The translations under genes were made by a program, and so were the position numbers. The notes beneath the pieces were generated by a model, which ran no database searches, was not told the origin of the DNA, and worked only from the letters and a program-made list of their open reading frames with translations. From Methylosinus sp. Sm6 (GTDB lineage: Bacteria; Pseudomonadota; Alphaproteobacteria; Rhizobiales; Beijerinckiaceae), in assembly GCF_019802345.1 (NCBI RefSeq), contig NZ_JAINDZ010000009.1:81796-145795 (forward strand): DNA of 64,000 bases, in the 5' to 3' direction. This document shows, in pieces, positions 46,830-54,807 of the stretch. The number at the start of each line of letters is the position of its first letter. The first letter of the stretch is position 1.

Positions 46830-47407
46830 AGCAGCTTGGCCGTGACGACGAAGCCGATCACGACAATGCTCGCGAGAGCGGTCATGAACAGGCCGAAATG
46901 CGCCTCGAGCCTCACCCGGATCCAATCGCCGAAGTGATTGATCGCCGCCGCCAGAATGAAGAAGCGGGCGCCTCGCGTCACGAGCGACAGCGCGATGAAC
47001 AGGCCGAAATTATAGTCGAGCAGGCCGGAGACGATGGTGACGAGCTTATAGGGAATGGGCGTCAGGCCCTTCACCAGAATGAACAATGCGCCCCATTGCG
47101 CATAGAAGGCGCGCAGCGCGTCCATCTTGGCGCCATAGCCATAGAGCTCGATGAGCCAATGGCCGATGGTATCGTAGAACAGGGCGCCGATCGCATAGCC
47201 GAGCGCCCCGCCCGCGACCGAGCCGATCGTGCAGATCAACGCATAGCGCCAGGAGAGCTTGGGCTCGGCGAGCGACATCGGCACCAGGATCACATCGGGC
47301 GGCACGGGGAAGAAGGAGCTCTCCGCAAAGGCGATGGCGCCGAGCGCGACCGGCGCGTGCTTGCTGGCGGCGAGCGACATGGTCCAGGCGTAGAGCTTCT
47401 TGAACAT
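46826..47407 (-). CDS. DedA/YqaA-family membrane protein
   Basis: A 193-residue inner-membrane protein with about five helices. It has the SNARE-associated/VTT-domain motifs AFAESSFFPVPPDVILVPMSLA and GSVAGGALGYAIGALFYDTIG, followed by KGLTPIPYKLVTIVSGLLDYNFGLFIALSLVTRGARFFILA. Members are thought to be lipid flippases or scramblases (for example for undecaprenyl phosphate). MFKKLYAWTM is the usual family start, so 47407 is preferred over 47443. It heads the DedA-dsbB-higBA run. Confidence 0.88.
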   Translation of the reverse strand: MFKKLYAWTMSLAASKHAPVALGAIAFAESSFFPVPPDVILVPMSLAEPKLSWRYALICTIGSVAGGALGYAIGALFYDTIGHWLIELYGYGAKMDALRAFYAQWGALFILVKGLTPIPYKLVTIVSGLLDYNFGLFIALSLVTRGARFFILAAAINHFGDWIRVRLEAHFGLFMTALASIVVIGFVVTAKLL

Positions 47408-47575
47408 TTTCCACCGTGTCGGGAGCAGAGGGCGCACCGCCATAGCATTTCGGGCGCGCCGAAGCGAGGCTCGGCCGCAGACGCCCCACGCCCCTCCGCC
47501 GTCTACGGGACTGAACTACGCGAAATATGGTAAGGTTAACCCCGCTTTAAGCGTTTTCCCGCATTTTTCTCGTCA

Positions 47576-47608
47576 CTCGGCGTTGCGCCGAGGGCCGCGT
47601 CGCGGCCC
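47576..47608 (+). promoter_or_regulatory. Two tandem hairpins in the outer-membrane protein leader
   Basis: CTCGGCG-TTG-CGCCGAG (47576-47592) and GGGCCGC-GTC-GCGGCCC (47592-47608) are both perfect. They stand about 20 bases before the ATG at 47631 and directly before its ribosome site. They could stabilise the mRNA or control translation. Confidence 0.45.
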
Positions 47609-47630
47609 CATTCTGTGAAGGGAAGACGTC

Positions 47631-48482
47631 ATGGGCAGATCGAGGGCCCTTTTCACAGCGGCCGCGCTCGTCATCGGCGCAAATTCGGGCGCAGCCGCCG
47701 CCGACCTGCTTCCGCCGGCGCCGATGGTCGCCGCGCCGCCGCCGGCGGCCGATTACGGCGGATGGTATCTGCGCGGCGACGGCGGCGTCGGCATCAATCA
47801 GGTCTCCAATCTCCGCTCGACCTTCGATCCGACCAAGGTCGTCCCCTCCCCGCTGTTCGAATCCTATTCGATCGGCGACAGCGCCTTCGTCGGCGCCGGC
47901 GTCGGCTATCAGTTCAACAGCTGGCTGCGCGCCGACATCACCGGCGAATATCGCACCGCGTCGAACTATCGCGCCACGCAGAGCTACACCAATCTGTGGA
48001 ACAATCTCTGCGGCGACATCGGCAGCCGCTGCCACGATCTCTACAATGCGCAGCACCGCGCCGCCGTGTTCCTGGCCAATGGCTATGTCGATCTCGGCAC
48101 TTGGTACGGGATCACGCCCTTTGTCGGCGGCGGCGTCGGCTTCGCGGTGAACTTCCTTCAGAACGAGACCGACGTCGGCCCCGAGACCGGCGGCTTCGGC
48201 TCCGCCGCCAACCGCACCCAGACCAATTTCGCCTGGGCGGCGATGGCCGGCCTCGGCTATAACGTCACGCAGAATCTGAAGGTCGAGGTCGGCTATCGCT
48301 ATCTCGACATGGGACGGATCACCTCGAATGTGATCGGCTGCCCGTCGAACTGCGCGGGCGAGCGCCAGTCCTTCGACCTCGCCTCGCACGACATCCGCCT
48401 CGGCTTCCGCTACGCGCTCGGCGGCCCGAGCCTCGCGCCGATGATGGCGCCGCCGCCCGGCCCGCTGATCCGCAAATACTGA
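47631..48482 (+). CDS. Outer-membrane beta-barrel protein (Omp25/31-like)
   Basis: A 283-residue porin-like barrel. Signal peptide at residues 1-24 (ending GAAAADL), then a short Pro/Ala linker (PPAPMVAAPPPAADYGG) and WYLRGDGGVGINQV, the usual first strand of Rhizobiales Omp25/31 and RopB-type proteins. Alternating strands follow (VGAGVGYQFNSWLRADITGEYR, GYVDLGTWYGITPFVGGGVGFAV, AAMAGLGYNVTQNLKVEVGYRYLDMG), ending in DIRLGFRYALGG and an extra Pro-rich tail through RKY. Four cysteines (CGD, RCHD, GCPSNCAG) may form disulfides. GAAGGGAAG precedes the ATG. Confidence 0.88.
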   Translation: MGRSRALFTAAALVIGANSGAAAADLLPPAPMVAAPPPAADYGGWYLRGDGGVGINQVSNLRSTFDPTKVVPSPLFESYSIGDSAFVGAGVGYQFNSWLRADITGEYRTASNYRATQSYTNLWNNLCGDIGSRCHDLYNAQHRAAVFLANGYVDLGTWYGITPFVGGGVGFAVNFLQNETDVGPETGGFGSAANRTQTNFAWAAMAGLGYNVTQNLKVEVGYRYLDMGRITSNVIGCPSNCAGERQSFDLASHDIRLGFRYALGGPSLAPMMAPPPGPLIRKY

Positions 48483-48509
48483 CCGGGACGAACCGCCCCC
48501 GACGCCTTC

Positions 48510-48548
48510 GGCGCGCGGCTCGAAAGAGCCCGCGCCGATTTCTTTTTT
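48510..48548 (+). terminator. Rho-independent terminator of the outer-membrane protein gene
   Basis: GGCGCGcGGCTC pairs with GAGCCCGCGCC (11 pairs, one bulged C) around a GAAA tetraloop (48510-48536). GATTTCTTTTTT follows. It sits 28 bases past the stop codon and ends where the convergent toxin gene ends. Confidence 0.85.
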
Positions 48549-48976
48549 CAGCGCGGCGTCGTTTCGGTCCGTCGTTTCCGACGCCATTCGCCGAAGGCGT
48601 CCCTGACCCGATCGAACAATCTCGGCGGCAGAAAGCCGTAGTCATAACGGTCCGTGCGCGGGCGTTTGCGCAGGTCGTAGCCCGGCCATAGAAACTCGTT
48701 TCCTTCGCTGACGACGATCCACGAGCGCGAGTCGTCGAGACCGAGATGACGCTTCACCGCCAGCGGAATCTCGACCGCGCTGTGGGGCTCGCGAGGCTCG
48801 CTATGCGTAATCGGCAGGACGGTGACGAGAAACGCCCCGTCGGGCGCGCGCTCGACGGCGAGCACGATCACGCAGGGGCGGTCTTTGCTCCCTTCCTCGA
48901 GGCCCGCGTCGTGCTCATCGCGCCAGAGATAGGAATAGGAGATCACGAGACCCGGCTCGGGGGTCGGGATCGGCAT
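48548..48976 (-). CDS. PemK/MazF-like toxin
   Basis: A 142-residue protein with the core of the PemK/MazF endoribonuclease fold: GLVISYSYLWRDE, KDRPCVIVLAV, FLVTVLPITHSEP, then AVEIPLAVKRHLGLDDSRSWIVVSEGNEFLWPG, and a basic C-terminal tail. MazF toxins cut mRNA at short sites. The first residues MPIPTPEPG and the WRDEHDAGLEEGSKDRP insert are typical of the alphaproteobacterial subgroup. It begins nine bases after its partner antitoxin stops. Evidence for a toxin is by fold motif and gene pairing only. Confidence 0.8.
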   Translation of the reverse strand: MPIPTPEPGLVISYSYLWRDEHDAGLEEGSKDRPCVIVLAVERAPDGAFLVTVLPITHSEPREPHSAVEIPLAVKRHLGLDDSRSWIVVSEGNEFLWPGYDLRKRPRTDRYDYGFLPPRLFDRVRDAFGEWRRKRRTETTPR

Positions 48977-48985
48977 CGGGTCGCG

Positions 48986-49255
48986 TCACTTCGGATCGAG
49001 CAGGGCGTTCAAATGATCGTGCCGCTCGTCCATGCGCGCGGCGGCGATCGCCTCGGCCTTTTCGTCGGACAGTTCGGCAGTCGCGAAGACGCGACGCTGC
49101 GCCTTGAAGCGCATGAACGCCTCATATTCGTCGGGCCTCACGAAATAGCCGGTGATCTGGCCATGACTGGACACAGCGACCGCTTCGCGCTGCGCCAGCA
49201 TCCGGTAACGTCCGAAATTACGAGTGAATTCGGAAGCGGGGACGGCTTCGGCCAT
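48986..49255 (-). CDS. Phd/YefM-like antitoxin
   Basis: An 89-residue antitoxin candidate. The N-terminal half is of the prevent-host-death type (VPASEFTRNFGRYRMLAQREAVAVSSHGQITGYFVRPDEYEAF), an arrangement that binds operator DNA. The helical C-terminal half (LSDEKAEAIAAARMDERHDHLNALLDP) would neutralise the toxin. GAGAGAGG lies eight bases before ATG 49255. It precedes the PemK-like gene by nine bases: the antitoxin-first order of a type II module, opposite to higBA. Confidence 0.82.
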   Translation of the reverse strand: MAEAVPASEFTRNFGRYRMLAQREAVAVSSHGQITGYFVRPDEYEAFMRFKAQRRVFATAELSDEKAEAIAAARMDERHDHLNALLDPK

Positions 49256-49375
49256 AGCTGCGAACCTCTCTCTCGCCGCGAAATATAAGCGACTTGCGTG
49301 AAATACGCAATTTGCGCGCTTCACGCGACGTTCGCCCCCCTCGCGCCGCGTCACAAAATCCGCCATATCTCGGCC

Positions 49376-50962
49376 ATGGCCAAACGCCCCACCAAGCCCG
49401 CCGACGAGACCGCGACCGACGATCCCTCCCTGCCGATCGGCGGCGCCCCTGCGCCCGCGAGCAATGTCCCGGAACTGTCCGTCTCCGAGCTCGCCAATGC
49501 GCTGAAACGCACGGTCGAGGATCGCTTCGGCCATGTGCGCGTGCGCGGCGAGATCACCAATTACCGGGGGCCGCATTCCTCGGGCCATGTCTATTTCTGC
49601 CTCAAGGATCAGAACGCGAGGCTCGACGCCGTCATCTGGAAGACGACCTTCCTGCGCCTGCGGGTGAAGCCCCAGGAGGGGCTGGAAGTCGTCGCCACCG
49701 GCAAGATCACCACCTTTCCCGGAAAATCCTCCTATCAGATCGTCATCGACACGCTGGAGCCGGCCGGCGCCGGCGCGCTGATGGCGCTGCTCGACGAGCG
49801 CCGCAAGCGCCTCGCCGCCGAGGGCCTGTTCGACGCCGAGCGCAAAAAGCCCCTGCCCTTTCTGCCTGCCGTCGTCGGCGTCGTCACCTCGCCGACCGGC
49901 GCCGTGATCCGCGACATTCTGCACCGCCTGCTCGACCGCTTCCCCCGCCGCGTCATCCTGTGGCCCGTGCGCGTGCAAGGCGAGAGCTGCGCGGCGGAGG
50001 TGGCCGCCGCCATCGAGGGGTTCAACGCGCTGCCGCCCGACGGGCCGATCCCGCGGCCGGATGTGCTGATCGTCGCGCGCGGCGGCGGCTCGCTCGAGGA
50101 CCTCTTCGGCTTCAACGAGGAGATCGTCGTGCGCGCGGCGGCGGCGAGCGCCATTCCGCTGGTCTCGGCGATCGGCCATGAGACCGACACGACGCTGATC
50201 GATTTCGTCGCCGATCTGCGCGCCCCGACGCCGACCGGCGCGGCGGAAAAATGCGTGCCGGTGCGCGCCGAGCTGATCGAGCAGACGGCGGTCCTCGCCC
50301 GCCGCCTTTCCGGGGCCGAGCGCCGGCTGCTCGACTCGAACCGCCGCCATCTCGTCTCGCTGCAGCGCGTGCTGCCGGCCGGCCCGCAATTGCTGATGCA
50401 TCCGTTCCAGCGCAGCGACCGCGCCGGCGAGCGGCTGCGCGCCGCGCTGCGCCGAGCGCTCGACGCCCGCCGCCTGCGGCTCTCGCATCTATCCCATGTG
50501 CTCGCCCGCCATTCGCCGCAGGCGGAGCTGGCCCGCGCCTCCGAGCGGCTGAAAGGCCTCCACGCGCGCCTGCGCCAGGGCCTTTTCGCGCGCCTGGCGC
50601 TGGCCCGGCGCGAGGCCGATGGCGCAAGGCGGCGCTTGGACCATGCCGAGCAGCGGCTGCGCTCGGCCTATTTCCGCATCATCGCCGTCGGCCAAGCGCG
50701 GCTCGACCGGCTCGATCAGCTGCGCAGGACGCTCGGCTATGAGAGCGTGCTGACGCGCGGCTTCGCGCTGGTGCGCGACGAGCGGGGAACAGTGCTGCGC
50801 CACACGCGCGATGTGGCGCCGGGCATGGCGATGACCATTCAATTCGCGGACGGCTCCGTGCCCGCCCGCGCCGAGGGCGACGCCCCGCCGGAGCCGCCGT
50901 CCTCCCCGCGGCACAAGCGCGGGAAGGACAAGACCGGCGGCGGACAAGGAACACTGTTTTGA
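49376..50962 (+). CDS. xseA: Exodeoxyribonuclease VII large subunit
   Basis: A 528-residue large subunit of the single-strand-specific nuclease ExoVII, which acts in repair and mutation avoidance. N-terminal OB fold (ELSVSELANALKRTVEDRFGHVRVRGEITNYRGPHSSGHVYFCLKD), then the catalytic domain with VVGVVTSPTGAVIRDILHR, VLIVARGGGSLEDLFGFNEE and SAIGHETDTTLIDFVADLRAPTPTGAAE. A long coiled-coil region rich in Arg and Leu follows, then the C-terminal TLGYESVLTRGFALVRD segment. ATG 49376 is preferred over the longer frame, whose first 26 residues look unrelated. xseB is not adjacent. Confidence 0.94.
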   Translation: MAKRPTKPADETATDDPSLPIGGAPAPASNVPELSVSELANALKRTVEDRFGHVRVRGEITNYRGPHSSGHVYFCLKDQNARLDAVIWKTTFLRLRVKPQEGLEVVATGKITTFPGKSSYQIVIDTLEPAGAGALMALLDERRKRLAAEGLFDAERKKPLPFLPAVVGVVTSPTGAVIRDILHRLLDRFPRRVILWPVRVQGESCAAEVAAAIEGFNALPPDGPIPRPDVLIVARGGGSLEDLFGFNEEIVVRAAAASAIPLVSAIGHETDTTLIDFVADLRAPTPTGAAEKCVPVRAELIEQTAVLARRLSGAERRLLDSNRRHLVSLQRVLPAGPQLLMHPFQRSDRAGERLRAALRRALDARRLRLSHLSHVLARHSPQAELARASERLKGLHARLRQGLFARLALARREADGARRRLDHAEQRLRSAYFRIIAVGQARLDRLDQLRRTLGYESVLTRGFALVRDERGTVLRHTRDVAPGMAMTIQFADGSVPARAEGDAPPEPPSSPRHKRGKDKTGGGQGTLF

Positions 50963-51063
50963 AACCACGAAACATTTTTTCTCGCCCAGCGCGACGGCGC
51001 GCGGACGCGGCGGTTGCGGGGCCGGAGGGCGCTCGCCATATGCGCGGAAAGGAGGCACTGCCC

Positions 51064-51543
51064 ATGTTTTCGCGCCGCTCTCCGCCCCGACCCGCCGGAT
51101 TGAAGCTCCAGGCCATGGACGCCGAGGACTTGTCCTGCCTCTCCGCCCTCCTCCAGGATTCTCTCGTGCGGGTCGGCGATCTCGCATTCCTGCCCGAAAA
51201 ACGCCGCTTCGTTTTCGTCGGCTCGCGCTTCGACTGGCCGGCCGAGGCGAATGGGAAACGTGAGCGCTGCCGCTCTGGCGTGCATTTCGAGGGCGTGCGG
51301 CGCGTGCAGCACAGGCGCGTCGCCCGCGACAATCCCGACGCCATTCTCGAATTGCTCGCCGTGACCTTCGAGCCCTCCGAAGAGCCGCCGGGGGGCGTCG
51401 TCTCGCTGATTTTCGCCGGCGGGGCGGCCATCTCGCTCGAGGTGGAATGCGTCGAGGCGCGCCTCTCCGACCTCGGGCCGCGCTGGCGGGTGGCCGCCTG
51501 CCCCTCGCATGAGCTTGACGAAAACGGCGAGGCGAGGTCATGA
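51064..51543 (+). CDS. DUF2948 family protein
   Basis: A 159-residue soluble protein of unknown function found in alphaproteobacteria, typically just upstream of hisD as here. Core: LKLQAMDAEDLSCLSALLQDSLVRVGDLAFLPEKRRFVFVGSRFDWPAE, a conserved GVHFEGVRRVQHRRVAR and the C-terminal ISLEVECVEARLSDLGPRW. AAGGAGG lies nine bases before ATG 51064; the longer frame from 50959 overlaps the xseA stop but is less supported. It ends 28 bases before hisD, so they share a message. Confidence 0.85.
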   Translation: MFSRRSPPRPAGLKLQAMDAEDLSCLSALLQDSLVRVGDLAFLPEKRRFVFVGSRFDWPAEANGKRERCRSGVHFEGVRRVQHRRVARDNPDAILELLAVTFEPSEEPPGGVVSLIFAGGAAISLEVECVEARLSDLGPRWRVAACPSHELDENGEARS

Positions 51544-51571
51544 CAACCGGGGATTCCGGTTGGAGATGGAC

Positions 51572-52873
51572 ATGACTTGGCGATTGGACGCCGCGGCGGC
51601 GGATTTCGAGGAGAGCTTCAAAGCCCTCCTCTCGACGAAGCGCGAGGCCTCCCAGGACGTCGACGACACCGTCCGCGACATCATCGCGGATGTGGCCGCG
51701 CGCGGCGACGAGGCGCTGATCGACCTCTCGAAGAAGTTCGACCATATCGATCTCGCCGAGACCGGCATCGCGCTGACCAAGGCCGAGATCGACGCCGCCG
51801 AGGCGCGCGTGCCGAAGGAGACGCTGGCCGCGCTCGACCTCGCCCATGAGCGCATCGCCGCTTTCCACGAGCGCCAGCGGCCGCAGGACCTGCGCTTTAC
51901 GGACGCGGCCGGGGTCGAGCTCGGCTGGCGCTGGAGCGCGCTCGAATCGGTCGGGCTCTATGTTCCGGGCGGAACTGCCTCCTATCCCTCCTCCGTGCTG
52001 ATGAACGCCGTGCCGGCCAAGGTCGCCGGCGTCGAGCGGCTGGTGATGGTGGTCCCCGCCCCGCATGGGGTGATCGACCCGCTGGTGCTGGCCGCCGCCA
52101 AGCGCGCCGGCGTCGACGAGGTCTATCGCGTCGGCGGCGCGCAGGCGGTCGCCGCGCTCGCCTATGGCACCAAGACCATCCGCCCCGTCGCCAAGATCGT
52201 CGGCCCCGGCAACGCCTGGGTGGCCGCGGCCAAGCGCCGCGTGTTCGGCCTCGTCGGCATCGACATGATCGCCGGCCCTTCGGAAATCCTGGTGCTCGCG
52301 GACAAGACCGCCAATCCCGACTGGGTGGCGATCGACCTGCTCGCCCAGGCCGAGCATGACGAATCGGCGCAGTCCATTCTCATCACCGACGACGCGGCTT
52401 TCGCCGACGCCACGGCGGCCGCGGTGGAGCGCCAGCTGGAGACGCTTTCGCGACGCGAAATCGCCACGCGATCCTGGCGCGAGTTCGGCGCGATCATCGT
52501 GACGAAATCGCTCGCCGACTCGATCCCGCTCGCCGACCGCATCGCGGCCGAGCATCTCGAGATCATCTCCGAGAACGCCGAAGATCTGGCGGCGAAAGTG
52601 CGCAACGCCGGGGCCATCTTCATCGGCGCCTATACGCCCGAGGCGATCGGCGATTATGTCGGCGGCTCCAATCACGTGCTGCCGACCGCGCGCTCGGCGC
52701 GCTTCTCCTCCGGATTGAGCGTGCTCGACTTCGTCAAGCGCACCTCGATCCTCAAATGCGACGCGTCCTCCATTCGCGAGATCGGCCCCGCGGCCGTCGC
52801 GCTCGGCGACGCCGAACGTCTGCAGGCCCATGCCCGATCTGTCGCCGTCCGTCTCGATCAGCGCGGAGCGTGA
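51572..52873 (+). CDS. hisD: Histidinol dehydrogenase
   Basis: A 433-residue zinc enzyme that oxidises histidinol twice, through the aldehyde, to histidine with NAD+. Signatures: [75 protein letters not shown], and the zinc-site and catalytic region [13 protein letters not shown], with GGSNHVLPT and LDFVKRTSI near the end. GGAG lies seven bases before ATG 51572. It overlaps the UPF0262 gene by 44 bases. Confidence 0.95.
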   Translation: MTWRLDAAAADFEESFKALLSTKREASQDVDDTVRDIIADVAARGDEALIDLSKKFDHIDLAETGIALTKAEIDAAEARVPKETLAALDLAHERIAAFHERQRPQDLRFTDAAGVELGWRWSALESVGLYVPGGTASYPSSVLMNAVPAKVAGVERLVMVVPAPHGVIDPLVLAAAKRAGVDEVYRVGGAQAVAALAYGTKTIRPVAKIVGPGNAWVAAAKRRVFGLVGIDMIAGPSEILVLADKTANPDWVAIDLLAQAEHDESAQSILITDDAAFADATAAAVERQLETLSRREIATRSWREFGAIIVTKSLADSIPLADRIAAEHLEIISENAEDLAAKVRNAGAIFIGAYTPEAIGDYVGGSNHVLPTARSARFSSGLSVLDFVKRTSILKCDASSIREIGPAAVALGDAERLQAHARSVAVRLDQRGA

Positions 52874-53348
52874 GGTGGGCGCGCGACGGCGGCTGATCTC
52901 GGTGACGCTCGACGAACAATCGATCGGGCGCGGCACCGCGGATCAGGAGCATGAGCGCGCCATCGCCATATACGACCTGATCGAGGACAACAGCTTCGCG
53001 CTCGAGGGCCATGACGGCGGCCCTTATGCGCTGCTGATCGCTCTGCACGACGCCAAGCTCGTCTTCGACGTGCGCGACGAATCGGGCGCCAATGTCGTCA
53101 CGCATATATTGTCGCTGACGCCGTTCAAGCGGCTGCTCAAGGACTATTTCCTCGTCTGCGAGACCTATTACGCCGCGATCCGCACGGCGACGCCGAGCCG
53201 CATCGAGGCGATCGACATGGGCCGCCGCGGCCTGCACAATGAAGGCGCCGCGCTGCTCGCCGAGCGGCTGAAGGGCAAGATCCGCTGCGACGCCGATACG
53301 GCGCGCCGTCTCTTCACTCTGATCACCGCCCTGCATTGGAAGGGCTGA
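52830..53348 (+). CDS. UPF0262 family protein
   Basis: A 172-residue uncharacterised protein restricted mainly to alphaproteobacteria. Family sequence: [103 protein letters not shown]. It has no signal peptide. The start lies within the end of hisD, and the stop is four bases before the phosphatase gene. The conserved neighbourhood hisD-UPF0262-phosphatase is a known alphaproteobacterial arrangement. Confidence 0.92.
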   Translation: MPDLSPSVSISAEREVGARRRLISVTLDEQSIGRGTADQEHERAIAIYDLIEDNSFALEGHDGGPYALLIALHDAKLVFDVRDESGANVVTHILSLTPFKRLLKDYFLVCETYYAAIRTATPSRIEAIDMGRRGLHNEGAALLAERLKGKIRCDADTARRLFTLITALHWKG

Positions 53349-53352
53349 GGCC

Positions 53353-53808
53353 ATGCCGAGCGAAGGCGATCGAACGCGGCCCGGCGCCGTGCTGTTCGCC
53401 TGCACGCAGAACGCCGTGCGCTCGCCCATGGCCGAGGCGCTGGCGCGCCATTATTTCGGCCGCGAGATCTATTTCGCCTCCGCCGGCTTGAAGCGCGGCG
53501 AGCCCGATCCTTTCGCCGTCGCGGCGATGGACGAGCTCGGCATCGACATCACGCGCCACAAGCCGCACACGTTCGAGGATCTCGAAGACAGCAATTTCGA
53601 TCTGATCGTGACCTTGTCGCCGGAATCCCATCACAAGGCTTTGGAGTTCACGCGCACCATGGCGATCGACGTCGTCTATTGGCCGACGCTCGACGCGACG
53701 GCGGCGACGGGCTCGCGCGAGACGATCCTCGACGCCTATCGCGCCGTGCGCGATTCGCTGTCGAAGCGCATTCTGGCGCTGCTGTCGGTCGAGCACGGCT
53801 CGGATTGA
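53353..53808 (+). CDS. Low-molecular-weight phosphatase / arsenate-reductase-like protein
   Basis: A 151-residue protein with the low-molecular-weight tyrosine phosphatase fold. The P-loop C-x5-R-S is CTQNAVRS near residue 17, with the general-acid region WPTLDATAATG, where the usual DPW/DPF-type loop is changed to WPTLD. Members are called arsenate reductase or protein-tyrosine phosphatase; the loop change makes the substrate uncertain. It follows UPF0262 by four bases, so it is the last gene of the hisD operon visible here. A palindromic repeat follows. Confidence 0.88.
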   Translation: MPSEGDRTRPGAVLFACTQNAVRSPMAEALARHYFGREIYFASAGLKRGEPDPFAVAAMDELGIDITRHKPHTFEDLEDSNFDLIVTLSPESHHKALEFTRTMAIDVVYWPTLDATAATGSRETILDAYRAVRDSLSKRILALLSVEHGSD

Positions 53809-53820
53809 CAGGCTCCTCTT

Positions 53821-53885
53821 CGTCGTTGCGAGCGCGGCGAAGCGATCCACAGCCGTGGGCGAGCCTCGCCGCGCTCGTGATGACG
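53821..53885. repeat. Palindromic intergenic repeat, third family
   Basis: CGTCGTTGCGAGCGCGGCGAAGC at the left is matched by the complement of GCCTCGCCGCGCTCG...TGACG at the right, with 18 of 23 positions pairing. It resembles the CGTCATTGCGAGCG-type repeat common in Bradyrhizobium-like genomes. It lies between convergent genes. Confidence 0.65.
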
Positions 53886-53892
53886 GCGCGCT

Positions 53893-54303
53893 TCACGCGC
53901 GCGAGAGAATCGCGAGCAAAAGCGTGATTTGGCAGCCGAAGCCGATGAGGAACATCGGCGTCCTGATCCAGGGAAGGCCGAGCGAATAGATGACGTAATG
54001 CGCCGCGCGCGTCGCGAAGAACAAAGGCGCCGCGATCGCCGTCGCCGCCGTGCCGCCCCCGACGATCTGGATCGTGACGGCGAGCACCGCGAAGACGAGC
54101 AGATTCTCGACCATGTTGAGATGCGCGTTCTTGGCGCGCAGCGCCCAGGGCGCCTTGGTCGGAACCTCATGCAGCGGATCGCGAAAGGCCTCGATCGGTC
54201 CGAGCTCGCGGATGCGTTGCAGAATATAGGGAATCCACAGGATCGAGGCGACGCCGGCGGTCAGCACGGTCCAATAGAGCTCGGGAGTGAGGGCGTTGGT
54301 CAT
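53893..54303 (-). CDS. MAPEG family membrane protein
   Basis: A 136-residue inner-membrane protein of the MAPEG superfamily (eicosanoid and glutathione metabolism). Four helices: residues about 6-26 (LYWTVLTAGVASILWIPYIL), 62-83, 88-106 (AAPLFFATRAAHYVIYSLGL) and 116-134. The loop between the first two ends in RAKNAHLNMVENLLVFA, which carries the conserved N-x-x-E motif. MAPEG proteins of bacteria are largely uncharacterised. It is divergent from an HxlR regulator, with 129 bases between start codons. Confidence 0.85.
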   Translation of the reverse strand: MTNALTPELYWTVLTAGVASILWIPYILQRIRELGPIEAFRDPLHEVPTKAPWALRAKNAHLNMVENLLVFAVLAVTIQIVGGGTAATAIAAPLFFATRAAHYVIYSLGLPWIRTPMFLIGFGCQITLLLAILSRA

Positions 54304-54366
54304 CGCAATGGCGCTCCTTGTTCGCGAATGATGCGCGCAAGCTAGCGAGACGCTTTCCCGACGTGA

Positions 54367-54398
54367 AGTACGCAGAAATATCGCAGATACTGACGTAT
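54367..54398. promoter_or_regulatory. Putative HxlR operator region
   Basis: AGTA (54367-54370) and TACT (54388-54391) are inverted 17 bases apart. CGCAGA is directly repeated at 54371 and 54382, 11 bases (one helical turn) apart, and ATAC-TGAC-GTAT (54387-54398) is a small palindrome. All lie between the divergent MAPEG and HxlR genes. Confidence 0.35.
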
Positions 54399-54432
54399 CA
54401 TGTCGATAGGGCATCATTGGATACCGTCTTCC

Positions 54433-54786
54433 ATGCGCAAGCAGCGGCACGAGCAATATGACGAATGTCCGATCGAAGGCGCGATGGACATCATCGGCGG
54501 CAAATGGAAGCCGTCCATTCTCTATCGCCTGTCGGGCGGAACGAAGCGCTTCAGCGAGCTGCAGCGATTATTGACGAAGATCACACAGCGCACGCTGACG
54601 CAGCAATTGCGCGATCTCGAGCGTGACGGAATGATCTCGCGGCGCGTCTATCCCGAGGTGCCGCCGCGCGTCGAATATAGCCTCACCGACCGCGGGCGCT
54701 CGCTCCAGCCGGTTCTGGCGCTGCTGTTCGACTGGGGCGTCGAGCATGTGCTCGGCGCGGAAAAACGCGGCGGCGAAGCCAAATGA
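54433..54786 (+). CDS. HxlR-family transcriptional regulator
   Basis: A 117-residue winged-helix regulator: YDECPIEGAMDIIGGKWKPSILYRLSGG (with the conserved N-terminal cysteine), RFSELQRLLTKITQRTLTQQLRDLERDGMISRRVYPEVPPRVEYSLTDRGRSLQPVL. Many HxlR proteins sense electrophiles or redox change through that cysteine. ATG 54433 is chosen by comparison with family length; 54400 is in frame. Divergent from the MAPEG gene, so that gene is its likely target. Confidence 0.88.
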   Translation: MRKQRHEQYDECPIEGAMDIIGGKWKPSILYRLSGGTKRFSELQRLLTKITQRTLTQQLRDLERDGMISRRVYPEVPPRVEYSLTDRGRSLQPVLALLFDWGVEHVLGAEKRGGEAK

Positions 54787-54807
54787 GCGCGCCTCCCGGC
54801 TCGCCTT

